The notes under the pieces are model-generated. The model did no database searches, was not told where the DNA came from, and saw only the letters and a program-made list of their open reading frames with translations. Shown piece after piece: positions 9,219-17,007 of a DNA stretch of 45,789 nucleotides. Each line of letters begins with the position of its first letter. The stretch's first letter is position 1. This stretch comes from Paracoccaceae bacterium. Lineage in GTDB: Bacteria > Pseudomonadota > Alphaproteobacteria > Rhodobacterales > Rhodobacteraceae. Position numbers and translations under genes: made by a program. The DNA lies in the NCBI GenBank assembly GCA_024742575.1, contig JANSYF010000023.1, positions 1 through 45,789 on the forward strand. The letters run 5' to 3'.

Positions 9219-10055
9219 ATGTTGGACGGTCTTTCAATCAACAAGCGCGCTGCGATCTTGTCGATTGCCATGCTGGTGGTGGGCCTCCTGATTTGGGAGG
9301 CCGCCATTCCGGCGCAAAAGGCAGCGGGCGAACTGACAGAATACGAGCGTCTCACTGGCGGTGGTGCGCAAAAGGCGGGTGTTCCGCCACCCAGCCAAGT
9401 GATTGCCAAGGCATGGGCAGAATTATCCAACCCGTTCTATGACGCGGGCCCCAATGACAAGGGGATTGGTATCCAGATCGGATATTCGATTTATCGTGTT
9501 TTGGCAGGGTATTTCCTTGCCGCTCTGATCGCCATTCCTTTGGGCTTTCTCATTGGGATGAGTCAGGTCGCCTACAAGGCGTTTAACCCGTTCATTCAGG
9601 TGTTGCGGCCCATCTCGCCGCTGGCATGGATGCCGCTAGCCTTGTTCATCATTCAGGACAGCGAGGCTTCCGCGATCTTCGTTATCTTCGTCTGTTCGAT
9701 CTGGCCTATGTTGCTGAACACAGCCTTTGGCGTAGCCGGGGTTCGTAAGGACTGGGTCAACGTCGCCCGCACGCACGAGTTGGGTCCGCTCAAGACCGCG
9801 TTCACAGTTATCTTGCCCGCCGCTGCCCCGACCATCGTAACGGGCATGCGGATCTCCATCGGGATCGCGTGGCTGGTTATCGTCGCGGCTGAGATGCTCG
9901 TCGGCGGGACAGGCATTGGCTACTACGTCTGGAACGAGTGGAACAACCTCGACCTGACCTCAGTCATCTTTTCAATCCTCATGATCGGCGTTGTCGGCAT
10001 GTTGCTGGACTCGGCCTTTGGCGTCCTGCAGCGCGCGGTCGCCTACGCCGAATAA
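9219..10055 (+). CDS. ABC transporter permease, nitrate/cyanate family
   Basis: The 278-residue inner-membrane permease belongs to the NrtB/SsuC/TauC family. It has an N-terminal membrane segment, the core transmembrane block starting near residue 85, and the cytoplasmic EAA loop, here ARTHELGPLKTAFTVILPAA, which docks to the ATPase. The C-terminal part with GGTGIGYYVWNEWN is typical of the nitrate/cyanate branch. It starts four bases after the binding-protein stop and is followed by the ATPase gene after 12 bases. It should form the homodimeric channel of the uptake system. Confidence 0.9.
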   Translation: MLDGLSINKRAAILSIAMLVVGLLIWEAAIPAQKAAGELTEYERLTGGGAQKAGVPPPSQVIAKAWAELSNPFYDAGPNDKGIGIQIGYSIYRVLAGYFLAALIAIPLGFLIGMSQVAYKAFNPFIQVLRPISPLAWMPLALFIIQDSEASAIFVIFVCSIWPMLLNTAFGVAGVRKDWVNVARTHELGPLKTAFTVILPAAAPTIVTGMRISIGIAWLVIVAAEMLVGGTGIGYYVWNEWNNLDLTSVIFSILMIGVVGMLLDSAFGVLQRAVAYAE

Positions 10056-10067
10056 GGGAGACACCTC

Positions 10068-10970
10068 ATGTCGAAACCTTTTCTCAGTATCGAGCGATTG
10101 ACCCAGCAATACCCGGATGGCCAGGGCGGCACGATGACCGTGTTCGAGAACGCCAGCTTCGGGATCGAAAAAGGCGAATTCGTCTGCATCCTTGGCCATT
10201 CGGGCTGCGGCAAGTCAACGATCATGAACATCCTTGCCGGTCTGGCGGAGCCTACGGCCGGCGTGGTCAAGATGGACGGGTTCGAAGTATTCGGCCCGTC
10301 GCTGGACCGCGGTGTGGTGTTCCAGAACTATTCGCTCTTGCCGTGGCTGTCGGCGCTCAAGAACGTGACCTTTGGGGTCAAGGCACGCCACCCGGATTGG
10401 AGTGTCGAGCAAGTCGAAGAGCACGCCCGCGACTACCTTGCCAAGGTTGGTCTTGAAGGGGATGTCGTACACCGCAAACCCAGCCAGTTGTCGGGTGGCA
10501 TGCGCCAGCGTGTGTCCATCGCACGGGCCTTTGCCAACCAGCCCAAGCTGCTGCTTCTGGATGAACCGTTCGGTGCGCTGGACGCGCTGACACGGGGCAC
10601 CATTCAGGAAGAGCTGATCAAGGTGTGGGCCGGCACCGAGCAGACCGTGTTCATGATCACCCACGACATCGACGAGGCAATCCTGCTGGCGGACCGCATC
10701 CTGCTGATGACCAATGGGCCGTTTGCCCGCGTGGCCGAGTCGGTCGAGATCACCATCCCACGTCCGCGCACCCGGACCGAGATTGTCGAGCATCCGAACT
10801 ACTATGCGATCCGCAACCATCTGGTGCACTTCCTTGGCCAACGGTCCAAGGAACTGGCGGGCAAGCAAAGCGACGATGCCGATCAACGCCCCGAAACGGT
10901 GCGTATCGACAAGACGACCGCCGAAGACGAACCCAGCGCCCCACCGCCCTTGCGGGCGGTAAACACTTAA
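10068..10970 (+). CDS. ABC transporter ATP-binding protein, nitrate/cyanate family
   Basis: A 300-residue cytoplasmic ATPase. Walker A is GHSGCGKST (about residue 44), the signature is LSGGMRQRV, Walker B is [12 protein letters not shown], and the switch histidine lies in MITHDIDEA. These mark the NrtD/SsuB/TauB branch. The last 60 residues form a charged, proline-rich tail beyond the usual ATPase fold, of unknown role. It drives the permease encoded just upstream. A GGGAGA ribosome site precedes the ATG. Confidence 0.92.
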   Translation: MSKPFLSIERLTQQYPDGQGGTMTVFENASFGIEKGEFVCILGHSGCGKSTIMNILAGLAEPTAGVVKMDGFEVFGPSLDRGVVFQNYSLLPWLSALKNVTFGVKARHPDWSVEQVEEHARDYLAKVGLEGDVVHRKPSQLSGGMRQRVSIARAFANQPKLLLLDEPFGALDALTRGTIQEELIKVWAGTEQTVFMITHDIDEAILLADRILLMTNGPFARVAESVEITIPRPRTRTEIVEHPNYYAIRNHLVHFLGQRSKELAGKQSDDADQRPETVRIDKTTAEDEPSAPPPLRAVNT

Positions 10971-10983
10971 CCGAGCCAGCGCG

Positions 10984-11463
10984 ATGACACATCAAGACAC
11001 CCCACGCGCACCCCTGCCCCCATTTTCATATGAAGACGCGGTGCAGAAGGTGCGAATGGCAGAAGACGCTTGGAACAGCCGTGATCCCGCCAAGGTGGCG
11101 CTGGCCTATACGCGGGACACGGCGTGGCGCAACCGTGACACGTTCCTCAACGGTCGGGCCGAGGTTGAAGCGTTCCTGACCGCCAAGTGGGCCAAGGAAA
11201 ACGGCTATCGCCTGATCAAGGAGATCTGGGCGCATGAGGGCAACCGGATCGCCGTGCGGTTTTGTTACGAGTGGCACGACGAGAACGGCCATTGGTTCCG
11301 CGCTTATGGCAACGAGAACTGGGAGTTCGATGCTCTTGGTTACATGGCTGTGCGTCATGCGTCGATAAACGATGTCCCCATCGCGGAGTCGGACCGCCTG
11401 TTTCACTGGCCGCAGGGCCGACGTCCTGACGACCATCCCGGCCTGAGCGAGCTTGGGCTGTAA
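10984..11463 (+). CDS. NTF2-like (DUF1348/SnoaL-fold) protein in the cyanate operon
   Basis: A 159-residue protein with the pattern of the DUF1348 group of nuclear transport factor 2-like folds: an N-terminal helix with [13 protein letters not shown], then [16 protein letters not shown] and a beta-rich second half with [13 protein letters not shown] and GNENWEFD. It starts 13 bases after the ATPase stop and ends 37 bases before cyanase, so it is an operon member. Such folds are small-molecule pockets, sometimes enzymes; no activity is assigned here. Its place between transporter and cyanase suggests a role in handling cyanate or a cyanate-releasing compound, which is inference. Confidence 0.8.
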   Translation: MTHQDTPRAPLPPFSYEDAVQKVRMAEDAWNSRDPAKVALAYTRDTAWRNRDTFLNGRAEVEAFLTAKWAKENGYRLIKEIWAHEGNRIAVRFCYEWHDENGHWFRAYGNENWEFDALGYMAVRHASINDVPIAESDRLFHWPQGRRPDDHPGLSELGL

Positions 11464-11480
11464 CCCACTGAATTTATAAT
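11453..11480 (+). promoter_or_regulatory. Candidate internal promoter for cyanase
   Basis: A perfect TATAAT lies at 11475-11480, preceded after 16 bases by TTGGGC (11453-11458), a weak -35 match. It falls across the end of the NTF2-like gene and 20 bases before the cyanase start. A strong AGGAGG ribosome site follows at 11490. This could give cyanase extra transcripts over the transporter genes. The evidence is motif matching only. Confidence 0.35.
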
Positions 11481-11500
11481 ACGACCCAGGAGGAAACCCA

Positions 11501-11971
11501 ATGAAAGACAATTACGAGGTGCCAGTCATGATGACCAAGGAAGACGTGACGATGATGATCCTGTCCGCCAAAAAGCAGGCGGGCATGACATGGGAGGGCA
11601 TCGCCGAGAAGATTGATATGTCTCCGATCTGGACGCATTCGGCTTGCATGGGCATGAACGCGTTTCCCAAGGACAAGGCCGAGGCGCTTGTGTCAGCCAT
11701 GGGCTTGCCGCAGGAAGCGGCCAGCGTGCTGGAAGAGCCGCCGACAAAAGTTTGGGAACAGTCGGTCCCAACCGATCCGTGCATCTATCGTCTTTACGAA
11801 ATCGTCGGTGTTTACGGCCCAACGATCAAAGCGCTGATCGAAGAAAAGTTTGGCACCGGCATCATGTCCGCCATCGACTTTGACATGCAGTTGACCCGCG
11901 TGCCGCATGAAAAGGGCGACCGCGTTAAGCTTGAAATGTCAGGCAAGTATCTGGCGTATAATTCCTGGTAA
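11501..11971 (+). CDS. cynS: Cyanate hydratase (cyanase)
   Basis: A 156-residue protein, the exact length of Escherichia coli CynS. It catalyses bicarbonate-dependent breakdown of cyanate to carbamate, which falls apart to ammonia and carbon dioxide. The N-terminal half is a helix-turn-helix-like bundle; the C-terminal half carries the catalytic triad: R97 and E100 in YRLYEIVGVYG and S123 in GIMSAIDF, equivalent to E. coli R96, E99 and S122. An AGGAGG site sits upstream of the ATG. It is the last gene of the cyanate transport operon and is followed by a strong stem-loop. It provides nitrogen and detoxification. Confidence 0.97.
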   Translation: MKDNYEVPVMMTKEDVTMMILSAKKQAGMTWEGIAEKIDMSPIWTHSACMGMNAFPKDKAEALVSAMGLPQEAASVLEEPPTKVWEQSVPTDPCIYRLYEIVGVYGPTIKALIEEKFGTGIMSAIDFDMQLTRVPHEKGDRVKLEMSGKYLAYNSW

Positions 11972-11979
11972 GTCAGGAT

Positions 11980-12011
11980 GTTGTGCCCGGCTGGTGACAG
12001 CCGGGCACAAC
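11980..12011. terminator. Long stem-loop between cynS and the convergent monooxygenase gene
   Basis: A perfect 14-base stem (GTTGTGCCCGGCTG and its complement) encloses the loop GTGA. It lies nine bases after the cynS stop and 35 bases from the end of the convergent gene. It can form on both strands, which fits a shared terminator. There is no clear U-run on either side, so it may act with Rho or as an mRNA 3' stabiliser. Confidence 0.7.
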
Positions 12012-12045
12012 AAAAATGAGGCTGACATCAGCGCAAAACGGCAAA

Positions 12046-13323
12046 TCAGTCGATGACCCGCGCCCCTTTCTGGATTGTCGGGTCGGCCGCGTTAAGGGTT
12101 TCAATGGCAAACCCGGCTGCGGCTTTGTATTTCGCCATGAAGTCCGCGCGTTCCGCAGTAGGGATCACGTCTTCGATGTTGTCGAACACGCCCCCGCAGC
12201 GATCGTTTAGCAAGTTAAGCAGACCAAACGGCCCTGCTCCACGATTACGCAAAACCAGTTCTGACACTGGGGCACACAGCTGCGCATCATAGGCAGCAAG
12301 CGCCGCTTCGGTAACACCAAATTCCAGCATCTTCGCCCCTATCACACGTGCATCGACAATCGCCTGACTGGCCCCGTTTGATCCGGTCGGGTACATCGCA
12401 TGTGCCGCATCCCCCATGAGTGCCACCGGACCATCCACCCAACTTGGCACGGGGTCGCGGTCGATCATCGGGTTCACATAGGCACAATCGGCGTCGCGCA
12501 GCATGGTTGGCACATCCAGCCAATCATAGCGGAACTCTTCGAAATGATGGATGAACTCGTCTATTTCGACCGGTTTAAACCAGCCATCCTGTTGCCATGC
12601 GCCAGCATCGTCCATCGTGACTTCGGCGATCCAGTTGATCAGCGCGGTTCCGGTCTCGTCAGGTTTGGAGATCGGGTAGATCACCATCCGGTGCCGATGC
12701 GTACCCAAGCCGACAAACGAGGAAGTGGTACGCAATGGCTTGGCCCGCACGGTGCCCCGCCACATGATCGCGCCGCCCCAGTGGATCGGCGGTTGGTCGG
12801 GATACATCTGCGCGCGGATCGCCGAATGGATGCCATCAGCGGCGACCAGCAAAGTGCCGGTCTCGGTGTGCGTGGCCCCGGCGATCTGCACAGTCGCCTC
12901 GACGCCGGCATCGTTCTTTGTATAGCCTGTGACTTCCGCCCCAAGCTGAACCGCGTCGGCACCTGCCCGGTCCACCAGCGTGTCGTAGAGCAGCATATGA
13001 AGCTGCCCGCGATGCACCGCGTATTGTGGCCAGTTGTAACCCGCGCCCAGCCCGCGAGGTTCGGAATACACCTCGCGCCCGTTTAGACCAACCAGCGCCC
13101 ATTCCTCGGCGGGCAGACCGACCTTGTCCAGGTCCTTGGCCGTGATGCCAAAGTCGAACAGTTCGCGCACAGCGTTGGGCTGCAGGTTGATGCCAACGCC
13201 CAGCGGCTTCATCTCGCGCGCGGATTCAAACACAGTGAACGGCACACCAATCTGATGCAGCGTCAGCCCAAGTGCCAACCCCGCGATACCGCCCCCGGCA
13301 ATGATGACCCTGTTGTCGGACAT
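12046..13323 (-). CDS. FAD-dependent aromatic monooxygenase (salicylate-hydroxylase-like family)
   Basis: A 425-residue flavoprotein of the group A hydroxylase family. The dinucleotide-binding motif is IIAGGGIAGLALG at the N-terminus, and the second FAD motif is MGDAAHAMYPTGSNGASQA in the C-terminal third. The family inserts one oxygen atom into phenolic substrates using NAD(P)H; the substrate is unknown here. It lies 45 bases downstream of pcaB on the same strand, so it is probably the last gene of the pca transcript, where a ring hydroxylase feeding protocatechuate would make sense. The ATG at 13323 is preceded by GGGGAA and is preferred to the one five codons upstream. Confidence 0.82.
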   Translation of the reverse strand: MSDNRVIIAGGGIAGLALGLTLHQIGVPFTVFESAREMKPLGVGINLQPNAVRELFDFGITAKDLDKVGLPAEEWALVGLNGREVYSEPRGLGAGYNWPQYAVHRGQLHMLLYDTLVDRAGADAVQLGAEVTGYTKNDAGVEATVQIAGATHTETGTLLVAADGIHSAIRAQMYPDQPPIHWGGAIMWRGTVRAKPLRTTSSFVGLGTHRHRMVIYPISKPDETGTALINWIAEVTMDDAGAWQQDGWFKPVEIDEFIHHFEEFRYDWLDVPTMLRDADCAYVNPMIDRDPVPSWVDGPVALMGDAAHAMYPTGSNGASQAIVDARVIGAKMLEFGVTEAALAAYDAQLCAPVSELVLRNRGAGPFGLLNLLNDRCGGVFDNIEDVIPTAERADFMAKYKAAAGFAIETLNAADPTIQKGARVID

Positions 13324-13368
13324 AGTGGTGTTCCCCATGGTTTCGGTGGGTTTACTTTGTGGCGTTGG

Positions 13369-14430
13369 TCAGGACAACGGATCGGGTGTACCCATCCACG
13401 TAATCTGCGCAGTCACATTTGACGCGACGACCAAGGCGCGCCCGGTGGCCTGAACCATTTGCGGCAATAGCATCCATTCCAACGCCCATGCAGCACCCGA
13501 TCTTTCCTGTTCGTGCACCATCGCCTGATGCAGCCCTGACAGCTGCACCGCATTGTAGCGGGCCAGAGTAACCAGCAATTCGGCCAACACCGGGTTCTGC
13601 TTGTGAGGCATGGCCGACGATCCGCCACCGCCCGCGAGGGTGATCTCGTCGATCCCCTGCTGGGCCATCAGGCAGATGTCCTGCCCCATCTTGCCCAGCG
13701 TTCCGGTGATAAGCGACATCAGCGACGCGGCCTCGGCCATCCCGTCGCGCATGGCGTGCCAGCTTTTTGTTGTTGGCGACAGACCAAGTTCACTGGCCAC
13801 AGCCTCACAAACGGCGTCTGCACCGGCGCCCAGCGCCGCGTGATCTCCGGCGGCGCCGCCGATCTGCACCAATACGACGCGCGGGCGCAACTGCGCCAAC
13901 CTGTCCCGATGCGTGAGCAGGGGCAAGCGCCACGTTTGCACCCGGTCGGACACGGTGATGGGCATCGCCGCCTGCATGCGGGTCCTGCCCATCAAGGGGG
14001 TTGCCCCGAACTTTAGTTCCAAAGCCTCAAGTTCCGAAGCCAAACGCGCCAGCCGCTGGTCGATTAGATCAATGCAGTTCGCCAGCGACAGCGCCGTTGC
14101 GGTGTCGATCACATCCTGAGATGTCGCGCCCTTGTGGACCGCGTTTGCCCCTGTCCGCTCTTTCAGCAGGCGCACCAAGGCAGGCACACAGACCCCGTCC
14201 AGAGCGGTGCCGTCGCGCAGTTCTTCCGGGGCAAGGCTGACAGCTTCGATGGCAGTCGCCGCAGAGGCACCTTCCGCCTCGGACCACAGTCCGGCGAGGT
14301 GACCGTGCCGCGACCACGCCGCCTCGAAAGCGATCATATGCGAAAGCTGCGCCTCGGCGGACCAAAGCGCAGCCATTTCGTCATCGGCAAAGAGGCCCGA
14401 CAACCAAGGGTGGTCAAAGACGCCTGTCAT
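13369..14430 (-). CDS. pcaB: 3-carboxy-cis,cis-muconate cycloisomerase
   Basis: A 353-residue member of the fumarase/aspartase superfamily. It converts 3-carboxy-cis,cis-muconate to 4-carboxymuconolactone, the second step of protocatechuate ortho-cleavage. The superfamily signature GGSSAMPHKQNPV is clear, as are NAVHKGATSQDVIDTA and the MGRTRMQ segment. Shorter than the 450-residue Pseudomonas form, it matches the compact alphaproteobacterial type. The ATG overlaps the pcaG stop (TGATG). Confidence 0.95.
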   Translation of the reverse strand: MTGVFDHPWLSGLFADDEMAALWSAEAQLSHMIAFEAAWSRHGHLAGLWSEAEGASAATAIEAVSLAPEELRDGTALDGVCVPALVRLLKERTGANAVHKGATSQDVIDTATALSLANCIDLIDQRLARLASELEALELKFGATPLMGRTRMQAAMPITVSDRVQTWRLPLLTHRDRLAQLRPRVVLVQIGGAAGDHAALGAGADAVCEAVASELGLSPTTKSWHAMRDGMAEAASLMSLITGTLGKMGQDICLMAQQGIDEITLAGGGGSSAMPHKQNPVLAELLVTLARYNAVQLSGLHQAMVHEQERSGAAWALEWMLLPQMVQATGRALVVASNVTAQITWMGTPDPLS

Positions 14431-15029
14431 CACAGGTCAAGAAACACCGTTTCGCCTTCGCCTTGAAGGCGAATATCGAACCGATAGGTGCCGTCTCCGG
14501 TTTTCTTGGCAATCAGCGTATCCACGCGCGGGCGCTGTTCGATGCGGGCCAGCAGCGGATCGGCGCTGTTGTCTTCGTCGTCGAAATAGATGCGCGTGTT
14601 GAGGCCGATGTTGATCCCCCGCGCGACGATCCAGATCGAAATATGCGGCGCGAACACCTGACCGTTGCGGCCTTTCACCGACCCCGGCTTAATGGTACGC
14701 AACGTGAATTCGCCCGTGTCTTTGTCAGCAGCAAAGCGGCAAAAGCCCGTCACCTTGGGATCGGCCCCATCCTGCCCGGGATACACACCCGCCGCATCGG
14801 CCTGCCAGCTTTCGAACATTGCGTCGCGCATGGCCCAGCCTGTTCCATCGTAGATCGACCCGACGATGGTAATCACTTCACCCTGTGCGTCGTCTTCGAT
14901 CGGGCTCAAGCCAAGGTCTTCTGGGTAGACACCCTCGACCCCGGCAAAGGTCGGGATGCAACCGATATGGACATAAGGACCAGCGGTTTGGCTTGGGGTT
15001 TCCACCATAATATCAAGCGGTTGTGTCAT
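14430..15029 (-). CDS. pcaG: Protocatechuate 3,4-dioxygenase alpha subunit
   Basis: The 199-residue alpha subunit pairs with PcaH to cleave protocatechuate between the hydroxylated carbons. The family start is visible as ETPSQTAGPYVHIG, followed by the beta-sandwich segments GSIYDGTGWAMRDAMFESWQAD and APHISIWIVARGI. The alpha subunit lacks the iron ligands that PcaH provides. It begins three bases after the pcaH stop and overlaps pcaB by one base. Confidence 0.95.
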   Translation of the reverse strand: MTQPLDIMVETPSQTAGPYVHIGCIPTFAGVEGVYPEDLGLSPIEDDAQGEVITIVGSIYDGTGWAMRDAMFESWQADAAGVYPGQDGADPKVTGFCRFAADKDTGEFTLRTIKPGSVKGRNGQVFAPHISIWIVARGINIGLNTRIYFDDEDNSADPLLARIEQRPRVDTLIAKKTGDGTYRFDIRLQGEGETVFLDL

Positions 15030-15032
15030 GGG

Positions 15033-15761
15033 TTACATCCCTTCCGGCTTGTTTTCGAACATCGTCTGACGGCGCCCGCGCAGCACTATGTCGAATTTAT
15101 AGGCAAGATAATCCATTCCGCGCGAATTCTGCATGTCCAGGGGTGCCACAAGCCGATCAAGCTGGCTGCGGTCCCGGACGGTCGCGGCGATGGGGCAGAG
15201 GTCAATCAGCGGATCGCCTTGGAAATACATCTGGCTGATAAGCCGCTGGCCAAACGCATGGCCGAAGATTGAGAAGTGGATGTGCATCGGGCGCCAGTCA
15301 TTGGCGCGGTTCGGCCAAGGATACGCGCCGGGACGGATGGTCATGAATTCGTAGTGACCGTTCTCATCCGTTATCGTCCGCCCGCAGCCGCCGAAATTCG
15401 GATCGAGTGGCGCAAAATACGTATCTTTGATGTGTCGATACCGCCCGCCTGCATTGGCCTGCCAAATCTCGACCAGCGTGTGTGGCACAGGACGGCCCAA
15501 CTCGTCTAGCACCCGACCGTGAACGCGGATGCGTTCACCGACGGCCAATGCCTTGCCTTGGGAGTAGTTGCTGATCAGGTTGTTATCGAGCGCGCCCAGC
15601 ATGTTGTGACCGAAACGCGGACCGGTTTCCTCGCTTGGCGTGGATTCCATCGACAAAAGCGGCAGCGACGGGGAGCGCGTGATCGACGTCTTGTAGTCCG
15701 TGTAATACGGGTCCGGATGCACCTCGCGGCGGCGCGGCATCAGGGCTGCGGTGTCAGTCAT
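15033..15761 (-). CDS. pcaH: Protocatechuate 3,4-dioxygenase beta subunit
   Basis: A 242-residue iron-binding beta subunit. Conserved elements are the N-terminal RREVHPDPYYTDYKTS, the central VEIWQANAGGRYRH, GAYPWPNRANDWRPMHIHFSIFG, and the C-terminal MDYLAYKFDIVLRGRR. Tyrosines in the GRYRH and GAYPW segments and the two histidines of HIHF are the expected non-haem iron(III) ligands. The chosen ATG is 28 codons inside the longest frame, at the family N-terminus, and overlaps the pcaC end by eight bases. Confidence 0.95.
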   Translation of the reverse strand: MTDTAALMPRRREVHPDPYYTDYKTSITRSPSLPLLSMESTPSEETGPRFGHNMLGALDNNLISNYSQGKALAVGERIRVHGRVLDELGRPVPHTLVEIWQANAGGRYRHIKDTYFAPLDPNFGGCGRTITDENGHYEFMTIRPGAYPWPNRANDWRPMHIHFSIFGHAFGQRLISQMYFQGDPLIDLCPIAATVRDRSQLDRLVAPLDMQNSRGMDYLAYKFDIVLRGRRQTMFENKPEGM

Positions 15762-16137
15762 CGGATTTCTCCATTTCTGCGTAAGTCTGTTTCGCCAGTT
15801 TGATGGCGTGGTTCGCCTTGGGCACGCCAGCATAGATCGCAACATGCTGGAACGCCTCGATCACGTCCTGCTTGCTGGCACCGGTGCGGGCGGTGGCGCG
15901 AATGTGCATCGGGATTTCCTCAAAGTTTCCGGTGGCGGCCAAAAGTGCCAGGGTCAGCATCGACCTTTCGCGTCTGCTGATCCCGTCAGAGGACCATACC
16001 GTGCCCCACGCGCCTTCAGAAATCAGCGTTTGAAACGGCAGATCGAATTCGGTCTTGTTCGCCTCGGCACGGTCCACATGGGCGTCGCCCAAGACCTCGC
16101 GCCGGGTTTTCATGCCTTGGTCGAACCGGTCAGACAT
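15754..16137 (-). CDS. pcaC: 4-carboxymuconolactone decarboxylase
   Basis: A 127-residue protein of the AhpD-like carboxymuconolactone decarboxylase family. It decarboxylates 4-carboxymuconolactone to the enol-lactone of 3-oxoadipate. Family landmarks are GAWGTVWSSDGISRRERSM, the helix LALLAATGNFEEIPMHIRA, and GASKQDVIEAFQHVAIYAGVP. It is stand-alone, not fused to PcaD as in some actinobacteria. Its start overlaps the pcaD stop by eight bases. Confidence 0.95.
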   Translation of the reverse strand: MSDRFDQGMKTRREVLGDAHVDRAEANKTEFDLPFQTLISEGAWGTVWSSDGISRRERSMLTLALLAATGNFEEIPMHIRATARTGASKQDVIEAFQHVAIYAGVPKANHAIKLAKQTYAEMEKSDD

Positions 16138-16918
16138 GGCCCACCTCCTTGATGAAATCAGAGACCAAAGCACCAACCTTTCTTGGCGCTTCGACGCAAG
16201 GCAGATGACCTGCGTCCGAAATCACGTGAAAGGTTGCGTTGCAGAGCTTTGCGGTGGCCTCAACCAGTTCGGGAGTGGTTGATCCATCCTCGGACCCGGC
16301 CATCGCCATGACGGGCAGCGTCAGCGTGCGCGTGGACTCGGTGAAATCCGCCCCCGCTATCGCGGCGCAGCAACCGATATAGCCTTCGATCGGAGTGCGG
16401 GTCAGCATGTGGCGCCACGGCGCAAGGCGGGTCGCATCGTCGCGCATCTCGGGCGCGAACCAGCGGTCCAGAATGGCATCCGCCATCGAGTCGATCCCAC
16501 CGCTGCGTAGACCGGCGATCCGCTCGGCCCACATCTCGGGCGACCCGATTTTGGCGGCCGTGTCCATCAGCACCAATGCCTTCATAACATCAGGCCGGCG
16601 CGCAGCCAGCCCCTGCCCGATCAATCCACCGATGGACAGACCGACAAAGGCAATATCCTGCAATCCCAGCGCGTCGATCACCGCCTCGGCGTCCGACACC
16701 AGCGTGTCCATGTCGTAAGGCGCGTCCGGGCAATCCGACAGCCCGTGCCCGCGTTTGTCAAACCGCACAATCCGCAGTCCTTTCGGCATGTGGGGCAGCA
16801 AGGGGTCCCAAACCCGCAGATCGGTGCCCAGCGAATTGGCGAACATCACCACAGGGCCAGTGTCGGGGCCGTCGACCTGCACATGCAGCACCGCTCCGTT
16901 CGACGTGACAGTTTTCAT
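16130..16918 (-). CDS. pcaD: 3-oxoadipate enol-lactonase
   Basis: A 262-residue alpha/beta hydrolase that opens the enol-lactone to 3-oxoadipate. The nucleophile elbow GLSIGGLIGQ, the early GTDLRVWDPLL with oxyanion-hole context, RFDKRGHGLSD, and the late histidine in ISDAGHLPCVEAP complete the Ser-Asp-His arrangement. It is the promoter-proximal gene of pcaDCHGB. The ATG at 16918 is at the family N-terminus with a GGAGG site upstream; the frame is open 86 codons further but runs into the regulatory region and pcaQ. Confidence 0.95.
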   Translation of the reverse strand: MKTVTSNGAVLHVQVDGPDTGPVVMFANSLGTDLRVWDPLLPHMPKGLRIVRFDKRGHGLSDCPDAPYDMDTLVSDAEAVIDALGLQDIAFVGLSIGGLIGQGLAARRPDVMKALVLMDTAAKIGSPEMWAERIAGLRSGGIDSMADAILDRWFAPEMRDDATRLAPWRHMLTRTPIEGYIGCCAAIAGADFTESTRTLTLPVMAMAGSEDGSTTPELVEATAKLCNATFHVISDAGHLPCVEAPRKVGALVSDFIKEVGHV

Positions 16919-16989
16919 ATCTGCAATCTCCTCCACCCCTTTTTGCCATTTCTTTCCACGACTGAAAATTATAATCTTTGACCATTCAC

Positions 16990-17005
16990 TTAACCCATGG
17001 GTTAT
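16990..17005. promoter_or_regulatory. PcaQ binding site (PcaQ box)
   Basis: TTAACC-CATG-GGTTAT at 16990-17005 matches on the reverse strand the ATAACC-N4-GGTTAA motif described for PcaQ in Sinorhizobium/Agrobacterium. It is 71 bases upstream of pcaD and ends two bases before the pcaQ ATG. That geometry fits activation of pcaDCHGB and self-repression of pcaQ. The motif is seen directly; function is inferred from family knowledge. Confidence 0.85.
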
Positions 17006-17007
17006 AT

